This document shows positions 33,545-41,938 of a stretch of 64,000 nucleotides of DNA, in pieces. Position 1 is the first letter of the stretch, and each line of letters starts with the position of its first letter. The notes under the pieces were generated by a model. That model made no database searches. It was not told the DNA's origin and saw nothing but the letters and a program-made list of their open reading frames with translations. The DNA comes from Candidatus Levilactobacillus faecigallinarum (GTDB lineage Bacteria; Bacillota; Bacilli; Lactobacillales; Lactobacillaceae): the NCBI GenBank assembly GCA_019113985.1, contig DXGJ01000009.1, positions 1-64,000 on the forward strand. Reading direction: 5' to 3'. Both the position numbers and the translations under genes were made by a program.

Positions 33545-33754
33545 ATGTACGATTTAGGCGATTTGGTAGAAATGAAGAAGCCGCACCCATGTGGCGCCAA
33601 CCGCTGGGAAATCACCCGGATGGGCGCAGACATCAAGATCAAGTGTACCAACTGCGGTCACGTGGTCATGCTGTCGCGGCGCGAATTTGAGAAGAAACTA
33701 AAGAAGGTATTGGTCCGTAAGGCCGATGCCGAAAATTCAGAAAAGAGTGAATAA
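33545..33754 (+). CDS. DUF951 family protein
   Basis: The 69-residue protein begins MYDLGDLVEMKKPHPCGANRW and has a Cys pair CTNCGH, giving with the earlier Cys a possible zinc-binding S1-like barrel. Length and position between parB and ychF are standard. ATG 33545 is six bases after GAGGAGG; the ATG at 33539 abuts the SD and is unlikely. Function is not known. Confidence 0.93.
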   Translation: MYDLGDLVEMKKPHPCGANRWEITRMGADIKIKCTNCGHVVMLSRREFEKKLKKVLVRKADAENSEKSE

Positions 33755-33759
33755 GTGTT

Positions 33760-34860
33760 ATGTCATTAACTGCAGGGATCGTTGGGTTGCCCAACGTCGG
33801 AAAGTCAACGTTATTTAACGCGATTACCAATGCCGGTGCCGAAATGGCCAACTACCCGTTCGCCACGATCGACCCCAACGTCGGCATGGTGGAAGTACCA
33901 GACAAGCGGTTGGACCGGATTCAAGAGTTGATTCCAGCCAAGAAGGTCGTCCCAACCACCTTCGAATTTACCGATATCGCCGGTATCGTGAAGGGTGCCA
34001 GCAAGGGTGAAGGGCTGGGGAACCAGTTCCTGGAAAACATTCGCCAAGTCGACGCCATTGTGCACGTGGTACGGGCCTTCGATGACGACAACATCACCCA
34101 CGTTTCCGGGAAGATCGACCCCATCGAAGATATTGAGACCATCAACCTGGAACTCGGCTTGTCCGACCTGGACGCCGTGAACAAGCGCTTGGCCAAGGTT
34201 GAACGGGCGGCTAAGGGGAGCGACAAGGAAGCCAAGGCCGAATTGGCCGTGCTCCAAAAGATTCAACCCGTCCTCGAACAGGGCGGCGCGGTGCGTTCTC
34301 TGGACTTCGACGAAGAGGAACAAAAGATCGTCAAGGGGCTGTTCTTGCTGACTAGCAAGCCCGTACTTTACGTGGCCAACATTGCTGAAGACGACATGGC
34401 CGACCCCGAGAACTCCAAGTACTTCAAGACCATCGAGGACTACGCCGCCAAGGAAGGCGCCGAAGCCATCGCCGTGGCCGCTGAAGCCGAAGAAGAAATC
34501 GCCGAACTCGACGATGACGAAAAGAAGGACTTCCTCGAAGCCGAAGGGGTTGAGGAACCCGGTTTGAACCGTCTTATTCGGGCCTCTTACCACCTCTTAG
34601 GCCTGGAAACCTTCTTTACGGCTGGCGGTAAGGAGACCCGGGCTTGGACCTACAAGGCCGGTACTAAGGCGCCTCAAGCGGCCGGTATCATTCACTCCGA
34701 CTTCGAACGGGGATTCATCCGGGCCGAAGTTATGGCCTTTGATGCACTGGACGAATACAAGACCGAAGCTGCCGTTAAGGAAGCCGGTAAGCTGCGGGTC
34801 GAGGGGAAAGACTACGTGATGGAAGACGGCGACATCGTCGAATTCCGCTTCAACGTTTAG
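33760..34860 (+). CDS. ychF: Redox-regulated ATPase YchF (Obg-like)
   Basis: The 366-residue P-loop protein has G1 GLPNVGKST, G3 DIAGIVKGASKGEGLG and the NVAEDD-type replacement of G4 (NIAEDD), the YchF feature that favours ATP over GTP. A coiled-coil insertion (about 130-200) and a C-terminal TGS-like domain (about 280-366) follow. It binds ribosomes and affects stress responses. It is five bases after the DUF951 stop, so co-transcribed. Confidence 0.96.
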   Translation: MSLTAGIVGLPNVGKSTLFNAITNAGAEMANYPFATIDPNVGMVEVPDKRLDRIQELIPAKKVVPTTFEFTDIAGIVKGASKGEGLGNQFLENIRQVDAIVHVVRAFDDDNITHVSGKIDPIEDIETINLELGLSDLDAVNKRLAKVERAAKGSDKEAKAELAVLQKIQPVLEQGGAVRSLDFDEEEQKIVKGLFLLTSKPVLYVANIAEDDMADPENSKYFKTIEDYAAKEGAEAIAVAAEAEEEIAELDDDEKKDFLEAEGVEEPGLNRLIRASYHLLGLETFFTAGGKETRAWTYKAGTKAPQAAGIIHSDFERGFIRAEVMAFDALDEYKTEAAVKEAGKLRVEGKDYVMEDGDIVEFRFNV

Positions 34861-34875
34861 AAGGGAACCAGATTA

Positions 34876-35601
34876 ATGAGTGATAATAAGCAGCAGCCCC
34901 GTAACGCGGGGGTGCGTCAGAAGCGCAACAACGTTGCATCGAACGAACGGGCAGCCTTCGACAACTTGGGACTGACTAAGCGGAACGCCGAGTACATGTA
35001 CCGCTTTAACAAGGCCCTGGAACCTACGAAGCTGAGTGCCGAGAAGAAGGCCGCCGCGGTTCAGGACATGGTCAACGAATTGGTCGAGGGCCAGAAGAGT
35101 GGCCGGACTGCCAAGAACCTGTACGGTGACATTGACGACCGCGTGAAGTACGTGGTTGAAGGGCCCCAAAAGGACGAAGCTATCATTGGGGGACCAAACT
35201 ACTGGCCCAACATGGTGTACAACGCCCTGACCTTCTTCATGATCTTTAACTTGATGTTCGGGATTATGTACCTGTTCTCACCAAAACTGCTGAAGACAAG
35301 CCAACCCGTGGGGATTACGGCAATCTTGATCAGTGCGCTGGTGGCCGGGTTCATCCTGCCAATCATGCCGCGGTTGTTTGATCCTAAAATCAAGCACAAG
35401 TACAATGGTTGGATTCGAGTGACGTTAGTCATCTTAGGCTTCCTGGTCTGGATGGCGATGTTCTACCTGGCACAAGCCTTGCCAGCCGTGGTCAACCCTG
35501 TGTTGATGCCATGGCCAAGTATCATCGTCGGGGTCGTATCCCTGGCCGCGATGATGTGGGTCCGGCGGCGCTATCACATTCGTGGTGGCTTCTTCGGTTA
35601 A
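34876..35601 (+). CDS. DUF1129 membrane protein
   Basis: The 241-residue protein has a basic cytoplasmic N-terminal domain (about 1-95, containing NERAAFDNLGLTKRNAEYMYRFNKAL) and then five or six membrane spans. This matches DUF1129/YbjC-like proteins, which commonly follow ychF in lactobacilli. Function unknown. It ends the operon with a terminator at 35617-35653. Confidence 0.88.
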   Translation: MSDNKQQPRNAGVRQKRNNVASNERAAFDNLGLTKRNAEYMYRFNKALEPTKLSAEKKAAAVQDMVNELVEGQKSGRTAKNLYGDIDDRVKYVVEGPQKDEAIIGGPNYWPNMVYNALTFFMIFNLMFGIMYLFSPKLLKTSQPVGITAILISALVAGFILPIMPRLFDPKIKHKYNGWIRVTLVILGFLVWMAMFYLAQALPAVVNPVLMPWPSIIVGVVSLAAMMWVRRRYHIRGGFFG

Positions 35602-35616
35602 ATTTACAGCAAACAA

Positions 35617-35653
35617 CGATGGCGTTCACCACTGGGTGGGCGTCATTTTTTTA
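35617..35653 (+). terminator. Terminator of the rsmG-DUF1129 group
   Basis: GATGGCG..CACC pairs with GGTG..CGTCAT, followed by seven T residues. Confidence 0.75.
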
Positions 35654-35862
35654 GGGTTAAACGGTGCTTTCGATTAGTGATTAGTCAGCTTGACGGGCAG
35701 TCACAACTTACGAAAAATGGGCTGAAACGGTTCATCATATAATTAGCTCGCCGACGTTAGACTAGACAAAATGGCTGTGGGCGGTATCCCTGATGCTGCA
35801 AGGGCTGCCGGGCGCCTAGGCTTCGGTTGAAAACGGTGGCCGCTTTTCAATTTTTTCGGTTC

Positions 35863-35891
35863 TTGACTTGCTTCCAAACGGTTCCTAGAAT
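35863..35891 (+). promoter_or_regulatory. Promoter of secreted-protein gene A
   Basis: TTGACT (35863-35868), 17-bp spacer ending GGTTCC, TAGAAT (35886-35891). It is near-identical to the promoters of genes B and C. Confidence 0.8.
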
Positions 35892-35954
35892 GGTGGTCAG
35901 ATAGCCGGGCGTCATGCTGGTTCGGCTATGAATTCATTTTTAGGGGGAGTTTTC

Positions 35955-36551
35955 ATGAAACGTGTTTTAGGTTATGTTTTAGGCTTAGTCGCCGCCTTAT
36001 CGTTGGCTGGTGCAGCAGCCACGACGGCCAACGCTGATGGCGGCGCTGCCAATGCTGGGAGTGGTCAAGCCGTTACGGGGTCTCCTCGTACGGATACCGA
36101 CGCCAACGAGCCGCAAGGCGGTGGGGCTACCGGTACCCTGGTTGTACCGAATACCGACTCATCCAGTGTTGCATCTTCATCCAGCGAGAGTTCTGCCAGC
36201 AGCAGTAGTTCTGCATCTTCGTCGTCAGTAGCGCCAACCAAGCCCGAAAAACCAAGCAAGAAGCCTGGTAAGGTAGTTGCTAATGGCAAGAAGATGCGTG
36301 GGGAGAAGCACTACCGGAAGAACAGCACGGTGATTCTGTTCCAGAAGGGCCGCAAGGGTGCCAGCGTGGTTCTGCGGAACCGCAAGGGCCAGTTCGTCGA
36401 GAAGTTTAGCGTTAAGAAGAGCGGCCGCTTCAGTATCAAACTTAGCAAGAAGGCCGCTTTGAAGTTAAGCAAGTTCGGCAAGAACTTTACCTTCACGGTT
36501 TCTCAGAAGGGCTTCAAGACCTACACCATCAAGTACTTAATCTTCAAGTAA
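35955..36551 (+). CDS. Secreted Ser-rich/basic-domain protein A
   Basis: The 198-residue precursor has a signal peptide (MKRVLGYVLGLVAALSLAGA, cleavage near ANA-DG), an acidic Gly-rich segment, a Ser-rich tract (about residues 75-100, with repeated SSASSSS), a KPxK spacer and a C-terminal basic domain of about 80 residues. That domain (YRKNSTVILFQKGRKG, VKKSGRFSIKLSKK, QKGFKTYTIK) is shared with proteins B (38788) and C (39504). The fold looks Ig-like. The ATG at 35955 follows AGGGGGAG. It is monocistronic, next to a GT-C glycosyltransferase, so the Ser tract may be O-glycosylated (inference). Confidence 0.85.
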   Translation: MKRVLGYVLGLVAALSLAGAAATTANADGGAANAGSGQAVTGSPRTDTDANEPQGGGATGTLVVPNTDSSSVASSSSESSASSSSSASSSSVAPTKPEKPSKKPGKVVANGKKMRGEKHYRKNSTVILFQKGRKGASVVLRNRKGQFVEKFSVKKSGRFSIKLSKKAALKLSKFGKNFTFTVSQKGFKTYTIKYLIFK

Positions 36552-36575
36552 GGCTGTTATCAGCTCGGATACAAA

Positions 36576-36609
36576 CGGGGGCGTCGTCGTTGGGCGAGGC
36601 TCCTTTTTG
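36576..36609 (+). terminator. Terminator of gene A
   Basis: GGGGCGTCG pairs with CGAGGCTCC at eight of nine positions, followed by TTTTT. Confidence 0.75.
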
Positions 36610-36684
36610 TTGGGCCCGTTTCCATAAACAAGCTTATTGCAACTTGGTCGCTGGCAAGGGTTGTGACGCGCATCGGGACGGGGG

Positions 36685-36913
36685 ACTTGGTATACTGAGA
36701 GGGTCTTGAAAATTCAGAAATCACGAGGACGGTGGCCCGACTTCACGGTGGTTACGGCCGCGGATACGGCGCGGGCTACCGTGAAGGGATAGAAGTTACC
36801 GGTATTTTTGGATTTACTCTTGTACTCGAACTCGTTTTAAGGGAGACTTATTAATGGTTTTATTCGTTGCGGCAACGTAACGTTTGGGGTTCGAGACAAG
36901 GGGGAATACAGAT
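36685..36913 (+). promoter_or_regulatory. Promoter and long leader with hairpin and mini-ORF before the first GT-C gene
   Basis: An extended -10 (TTGGTATACT, ending 36696) is followed by a perfect CTTCACGGT/ACCGTGAAG hairpin (36739-36787) and an eight-codon frame (36854-36880, MVLFVAAT) with its own SD GGGAG. The glycosyltransferase SD AGGGGGA lies 19 bases after this frame. Confidence 0.5.
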
Positions 36914-38563
36914 TTGAGAGAGAAATTAAGACTTTGGTTTGGTAGCCACGATGCACAATATATTGGGTTGCTGGCCATCGTCGGGTGTGTTCTGATGGCG
37001 TTTTGTTCATACACCTCACCCGCGTTTTATTTTGATTATTCACCGGACAACAACGCTTTCTTCACCGTGGGAAAGGCCATGATGCACGGCATTGTGCCGT
37101 ACCGGGACATCTTTGAGCAGAAGGGGCCGTACGTGTACTTCTTGCACGGGCTGGCCTACCTGGTGGCCCAGCGAAGCTTCATTTTTATCTTCGTGATGGA
37201 GATCATTGCGTTGGTCGCGGCCATGACGCTGACCTATTATTTGGCACGACGGTTACGCCTCACGGAGTTGGGGAGCTTCGTGGCAGCCCTGCTGTCACCG
37301 GTACTGTTTTTGTACCACCCCTATTACGATTACGGAGATACGGTCGAGTTTTTTGTGGTGCCGTTGTTGCTATCGTTGGTGTACTTGATTGTATTGCTGG
37401 ATCAACGGGGGATGCGGGTCAATCGCTGGTGGTTCTTCAGTCAGGGCCTATTCGTGGGCGTCGTGTTTCTGTCGAAGTATACCCTGTTGGGTGCCTGGAT
37501 TGCCTTTTACCTGGTCCTAGGAATCTACTTAGCGGTGAAGCGAAATTGGCTGATACTCCGACGCGTTATTTTGACCAGCGGGGCAGGCTTTCTGGTAGCC
37601 GTACTCCCTTGGCTGATTTACTTTTTAATGAATCACGCACTGACGGCCTTTTTTCGGGTCTATATCGTGTTCAACACCCACGCCTACGTGGCGTCGACGG
37701 TCTCGGCCTTTTCCAAACTGATTCAGTCCGCGATTTTACTCGCGCAATTTTACCTAGGGGACGTTCTATTCTTCGTCCTGGGGTTGGTTGGAACTTTGAT
37801 TATCTTGTACCGGACGGATATTCTCCAACGTCGCTTCACCAAGGCACTGTACTTGGTGACCTTCCTCTTGGGTGACTTATTCGCGGTATATGGCTATCAG
37901 ACCAATACGGTCTACCAGTATTATCAGTTAGCCTATTTTCCCTTTTTTGTGGTGCCATTCGTCTATTTCCTGGGGCGCTTGTTCCGGCGGGCGAACCTGA
38001 GAACCTACGACGATGCGTTCGTTATCTTGGGTACCATCATCCTGAGCCTGTTTCTGGTCCTGGGGGTCAACGATAACGTTGAGGAGTCGCGACTCTTCCC
38101 CAACAACGCCTCGGTCACGTTATCCCATACGCGTAAGCCACAGCGGCCGGCCCAGACGATTTTTGGCCAGCTGATGCGGTCCAAGACACCGGCAGATCAA
38201 CCGATGACGTTGCTAAACTATGGGTCAATCGATATGGGTTTCTACACCAGTTCTGGTGCGGTTCCCAGTGAATACTATTTCCAGAACTATAACGTCCCGC
38301 AGTCCGCCGCACCCCAGATTTTACGGGATCAAAAGCGAGCGATTGCCCAGAAACGGGTCGAATGGGTGGTCCTGAACACGCCGTCGGGACGCAGCGTGCG
38401 GGGCTGGCGGGCCCACAATCATGGCCGAATCGGTAACGGAAACTTGAATCCGGGAACGGCCGGGATTGCGAAGTCGTTGTATCATAATTATCGGCGAGTT
38501 GCCAAGCATAGCCAGCGGTTTGAGAACACCAACGTGACTTACTGGTTATTCCAGCGAAAGTAG
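36914..38563 (+). CDS. GT-C membrane glycosyltransferase (GT39/PMT_2-like), copy 1
   Basis: The 549-residue protein has about 11 membrane spans followed by a soluble domain from ~410. The first external loop holds FDYSPDNNAFFTVGKAMMHGIVPYRDIFEQKGPYVY cut into its key parts: the D-x-N pair and the conserved YRDIFEQKGP block, as in GT39/PMT_2-type enzymes that use polyprenyl-phosphate sugars outside the membrane. The start is TTG 36914, eight bases after AGGGGGA. It is a full-length paralogue of 40252. Its acceptor is unknown; the neighbouring secreted Ser-rich proteins are candidates. Confidence 0.83.
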   Translation: MREKLRLWFGSHDAQYIGLLAIVGCVLMAFCSYTSPAFYFDYSPDNNAFFTVGKAMMHGIVPYRDIFEQKGPYVYFLHGLAYLVAQRSFIFIFVMEIIALVAAMTLTYYLARRLRLTELGSFVAALLSPVLFLYHPYYDYGDTVEFFVVPLLLSLVYLIVLLDQRGMRVNRWWFFSQGLFVGVVFLSKYTLLGAWIAFYLVLGIYLAVKRNWLILRRVILTSGAGFLVAVLPWLIYFLMNHALTAFFRVYIVFNTHAYVASTVSAFSKLIQSAILLAQFYLGDVLFFVLGLVGTLIILYRTDILQRRFTKALYLVTFLLGDLFAVYGYQTNTVYQYYQLAYFPFFVVPFVYFLGRLFRRANLRTYDDAFVILGTIILSLFLVLGVNDNVEESRLFPNNASVTLSHTRKPQRPAQTIFGQLMRSKTPADQPMTLLNYGSIDMGFYTSSGAVPSEYYFQNYNVPQSAAPQILRDQKRAIAQKRVEWVVLNTPSGRSVRGWRAHNHGRIGNGNLNPGTAGIAKSLYHNYRRVAKHSQRFENTNVTYWLFQRK

Positions 38564-38678
38564 CGGCCGGGGAACCGGGAAAAGCGACCGAAGTTCGGGA
38601 CGCGCTTGCTGGGTGAACGCCTGATTTTCAGCAAGGTTAAAGAACCTGAAAATAACGATACTTTGCAACCGTGTAGCC

Positions 38679-38707
38679 TTGACACCGGTTACCCAAGCAC
38701 CTAGAAT
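38679..38707 (+). promoter_or_regulatory. Promoter of secreted-protein gene B
   Basis: TTGACA (38679-38684), 17-bp spacer, TAGAAT (38702-38707). Confidence 0.8.
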
Positions 38708-38787
38708 AAGTAGGTGAATTGTTTGGTTAAGAAATTAATTAAGCAATCCCAAAATAACAGATTCGTCTGTAGGGGGATTTTGGAACC

Positions 38788-39246
38788 ATGAAAAAAGTAT
38801 TTAGTTATGTTTTAGCTTTAGTTGCTGTTTTAACGTTCGGTGGGGCCATTGCGACCACGGCTAACGCTGCCGGTGGCAATGCCGTCGCAACCAGTGCCAG
38901 TGGTGTGAGTGGGGTGGCAACGTCATCTTCTAGCGTCAAGGCACCAGCGAAGAAGGCAACCAAGAAGGTCGCTAAGAAGAGCCAAATCAAGCTCGCCAAG
39001 AAGTACCGGAAGAACGCCAAGAAGGTTGTCTTCAATAAAGGCCGTAAGGGTTCTAAGGTCACGCTGAAGAACAACAAGAAGCAAACGGTCAAGAGCTACT
39101 CCGTTAAGAAGAACGGCAAGTTCACCGTTAAATTAAGCAAGAAGCAGGTTAAGAAGTTGAACAAGAAGAACGCCAAGTCCTTCAAGGCTTCCGTTGCCCA
39201 AAAGGGTTACAAGACCTACACCATTACGGCTAAAATCTCCAAGTAA
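38788..39246 (+). CDS. Secreted basic-domain protein B
   Basis: The 152-residue precursor has a signal peptide (MKKVFSYVLALVAVLTFGGA, cleavage near ANA-AG), a short Ser/Ala region and a very Lys-rich C-terminal domain: KYRKNAKKVVFNKGRKGSK, SVKKNGKFTVKLSKKQ, QKGYKTYTI, clearly related to proteins A and C. It has the shortest Ser tract of the three. High positive charge suggests binding to teichoic acids or other anionic wall polymers (inference). SD: AGGGGGAT. Followed by a strong terminator. Confidence 0.85.
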   Translation: MKKVFSYVLALVAVLTFGGAIATTANAAGGNAVATSASGVSGVATSSSSVKAPAKKATKKVAKKSQIKLAKKYRKNAKKVVFNKGRKGSKVTLKNNKKQTVKSYSVKKNGKFTVKLSKKQVKKLNKKNAKSFKASVAQKGYKTYTITAKISK

Positions 39247-39267
39247 TTAGGTAGTCGTTGATAAATT

Positions 39268-39311
39268 AGAGTAGTGCGAGAATGGTCTATCCTTCTCGCA
39301 CTACTTTTTAG
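39268..39311 (+). terminator. Terminator of gene B
   Basis: AGTAGTGCGAGAA pairs with TTCTCGCACTACT, then TTTT. Confidence 0.88.
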
Positions 39312-39404
39312 TATGCCAAGGAGTTGGGATATCATGTCGCTAAAAGGTTAATGCTAATGATATTTTGAAATTAGGAAGGTTAGCTTTCATAAAACCGTGC
39401 ATTC

Positions 39405-39433
39405 TTGACAGCGGCCGGGTCGGTTCCTAGAAT
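39405..39433 (+). promoter_or_regulatory. Promoter of secreted-protein gene C
   Basis: TTGACA (39405-39410), 17-bp spacer ending GGTTCC, TAGAAT (39428-39433). The region just downstream (GATAGCCGG) also matches promoter A. Confidence 0.8.
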
Positions 39434-39503
39434 GGGGCCTTGAAGATAGCCGGAAATCAGCGGCCGTCCGATTTTAAATGGTTTTAACTTAGGGGGAGTT
39501 TTT

Positions 39504-40097
39504 ATGAACAGAATCTTAGGATACGCAGCTGCCCTCATCGCAGCCTTATCTTTAGGGGGATTTGCCGCAACGTCCGCGCGGGCCGATGGCAACGCGGCGA
39601 CGGCTGCCAGTGGCACCCGGAGTAGCAGTGTTTCAACTGGGGATACGGACACAACACCGGCCAACACGGATTACGTGGCCGTAGCAAGCTCCGATAGCAG
39701 TAGTAGTGTTGCCAGCGCCAGCAGCAGTAGCACGGCCGCACCAACCGCGAGTCGCAAGACGCCACGGCGAGCGAAGAAGTCTAAGCGAGTGGCGACTAAG
39801 CGCCGTCGAGCGACTGCTAAGCGGACCGTTGCCCGGAAAGCTCGGGTCAGCGAGTTACGTTACCGCAAGGATGCTCGGGTGGTTCGCTTCGGCAAAGGTC
39901 GCAAAGGCGAAGTCGTTACGTTACGGAATCGCCGCGGGCAGGTCGTCAAGAAGTTTGACGTTCGCCGTAGCGGTAAGTTCGACATTCGCTTGACGCGCAA
40001 GCAGGCCTTTAAGCTCGACCGGGGTGGCAAGTACTTTGACGTCACCGTCTCACGGAAAGGCTTCAAGCCGTACACCGTTAAGGAAACTATTTTTTAG
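39504..40097 (+). CDS. Secreted Ser-rich/basic-domain protein C
   Basis: The 197-residue precursor has a signal peptide (MNRILGYAAALIAALSLGGF, cleavage near ARA-DG), Ser-rich stretches (SSDSSSSVASASSSS), an Arg/Lys-rich linker (about residues 80-115) and the shared C-terminal domain (YRKDARVVRFGKGRKGE, VRRSGKFDIRLTRKQ, RKGFKPYTVK). In this copy Lys is largely replaced by Arg, so the family has diverged while charge is kept. SD AGGGGGAG. It directly precedes the second GT-C gene. Confidence 0.85.
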   Translation: MNRILGYAAALIAALSLGGFAATSARADGNAATAASGTRSSSVSTGDTDTTPANTDYVAVASSDSSSSVASASSSSTAAPTASRKTPRRAKKSKRVATKRRRATAKRTVARKARVSELRYRKDARVVRFGKGRKGEVVTLRNRRGQVVKKFDVRRSGKFDIRLTRKQAFKLDRGGKYFDVTVSRKGFKPYTVKETIF

Positions 40098-40132
40098 ACG
40101 TTGAATAAGTGGCAATCGCGAGTTTGTGGTTA

Positions 40133-40161
40133 TTAAGGTGATCGTGTGATCGCCTTTTTTG
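40133..40161 (+). terminator. Terminator of gene C
   Basis: AAGGTGATC pairs with GATCGCCTT around GTGT, followed by T residues. Confidence 0.75.
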
Positions 40162-40174
40162 TTTGGCTAAATTG

Positions 40175-40204
40175 TTGTCGCCGCTTAGCCACTGACCCTA
40201 TAAT
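40175..40204 (+). promoter_or_regulatory. Promoter of the second GT-C gene and its partner
   Basis: TTGTCG (40175-40180), 18-bp spacer, TATAAT (40199-40204). Confidence 0.6.
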
Positions 40205-40251
40205 CGCCCCAATGACTAGGGGGATTTCAACAAGAAAGTGGGGGAGGGCCC

Positions 40252-41907
40252 GTGGCCTTTAAAGCATGGTTTCAGCATCATCAGCGTGAGCTCCAGTATT
40301 TGGCACTATTCAGCATGATGGGGGTCGCTATCATGTTGGTCTGTTCGTACACGTCGCCAGCTTTTTACTTTGACTATTCACCGGACAATAACGCCTTCTT
40401 CAGTGTCGGCAAGGCCATGATGAACGGCAAGGTCCTGTACCGGGACATCTTCGAGCAGAAGGGCCCATACATCTACTTACTCCACGGGTTGGCCTACTTG
40501 GTCTCGTCGCGGAGCTTCTTCCTGGTCTACCTCTGGGAGGTCGTGACACTGGTGGCGTCAATGTTTCTGAGCTACCGCATCGCGACTCGGATTCTACGGC
40601 AACCGCAGGCGCTGCTGGTTGGCATTCTGTCACCAGCCCTGTTTCTCTACCACCCGTACTACGACTACGGGGACACTGCAGAATTCTTTGCACTGCCGTT
40701 GATTTTATCGCTCATTTACCTCATCCTACTGCTGGCTGAACGGCGCTTCCACGTGAGTTCGTGGTGGTTCTTCGCTCAGGGGGTGTTTGTGGGGGTTGAA
40801 TTCTTATCCAAATACACGTTATTAGGTTCGTGGATTGCCTTTTACCTCTTCATCGGCGTCTATCTGATCAAGCAGCGAGAGTGGGCCACGTTGCGCCGGG
40901 TAGTGGTGTGGAGTGCCGGGGGCTTTCTGCTGGCAACGGTGCCGTGGTTACTGTATTTCTGGCTGAATCACGCGATGCGGAGCTTTCTTTACGTTTACTT
41001 CTTCTTCAACACCCATGTTTATCTGACGTCGTCGGTCTCGTTTTTCTCTAACCTGGTGCAATCTACTAGCTTACTGGCCAGTTTCTTCCTATCGGGTGTG
41101 GTATTCTTTACCTTGGGCCTTTTGGGGACGCTGGTGATTATCTTCCGGCACGACGTTTTAAAGGACAACTTCGCGCGGGTCTTGTACCTGGTGGTCTTTC
41201 TCAGTAACGACATCCTGGCGCTGTACGGGTACAGTAGCGGTAACGTCTTTCAGTATTACCAGCTGATTTACTTCCCGTTTTTTGTCTTGCCGTTCGTTTA
41301 CTTCTGCAAGTTCTGCTTTAACCGGCGCACCATCAAAAAGGATGACGATACGTTGACGATTCTGACGGCGATTCTGATGAGCTTTTTCCTGGTCCTCGGC
41401 GTCAACAATAACTTCACCAGCTCACGGTTGTTTCCCAATAACGCGTCCGTCACGGACTTGCATACCAAGCGGCCCCAGGAACCGGCCCAAACGGAATTTG
41501 GGAACATCATGCGCCAGCGGACCCACGGGAAAATCACACTACTGAACTACGGCTCGATTGACATGGGCTTTTATACCGCGGCTGGTGCCGTACCAACGCT
41601 GTACTATTTCCAAAACTACAACATTCCGACTCAAAGCGACCCAACTATTCTTAACACGCAATTGGCGGCTATTCGGCAGCGACGCGTCGAGTGGGTGGTC
41701 CTGAACACGCCGTTGGGGAAACGGCCGGCGACTTGGCGGGGGAACCAATACCAGGTCGGTCAGATTTCGGGCGGCAACCTGAACCCGGGAACGGCCCGGA
41801 TGAGTGGGCTACTCTACCGTAATTACCGGTTGGTCGCGGTCCACACCCAGAGTTTCGAGAACGTCAACGTGAGTTACTGGTTATTTCAGCGAAAATCAGC
41901 GGATTAG
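40252..41907 (+). CDS. GT-C membrane glycosyltransferase (GT39/PMT_2-like), copy 2
   Basis: The 551-residue protein parallels copy 1 (36914) along its whole length, including FDYSPDNNAFFSVGKAMM, LYRDIFEQKGPYIY, the FLYHPYYDYGDT loop, and the C-terminal LLNYGSIDMGFYT and VEWVVLNTP blocks. About 11 spans are predicted, then a soluble domain. It should transfer a sugar from a polyprenyl-phosphate donor on the outer face. GTG start behind GGGGGAGGG. The PTPS-related membrane gene follows 31 bases later in the same unit. Confidence 0.83.
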   Translation: MAFKAWFQHHQRELQYLALFSMMGVAIMLVCSYTSPAFYFDYSPDNNAFFSVGKAMMNGKVLYRDIFEQKGPYIYLLHGLAYLVSSRSFFLVYLWEVVTLVASMFLSYRIATRILRQPQALLVGILSPALFLYHPYYDYGDTAEFFALPLILSLIYLILLLAERRFHVSSWWFFAQGVFVGVEFLSKYTLLGSWIAFYLFIGVYLIKQREWATLRRVVVWSAGGFLLATVPWLLYFWLNHAMRSFLYVYFFFNTHVYLTSSVSFFSNLVQSTSLLASFFLSGVVFFTLGLLGTLVIIFRHDVLKDNFARVLYLVVFLSNDILALYGYSSGNVFQYYQLIYFPFFVLPFVYFCKFCFNRRTIKKDDDTLTILTAILMSFFLVLGVNNNFTSSRLFPNNASVTDLHTKRPQEPAQTEFGNIMRQRTHGKITLLNYGSIDMGFYTAAGAVPTLYYFQNYNIPTQSDPTILNTQLAAIRQRRVEWVVLNTPLGKRPATWRGNQYQVGQISGGNLNPGTARMSGLLYRNYRLVAVHTQSFENVNVSYWLFQRKSAD

Positions 41908-41938
41908 AGTTTAAGGGGACACGGGGGGAGTTTTAACA

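Noticed and set aside
33811-34593. 260-codon frame antisense to ychF
   Set aside because: It is a shadow of a highly conserved gene with strong codon bias.
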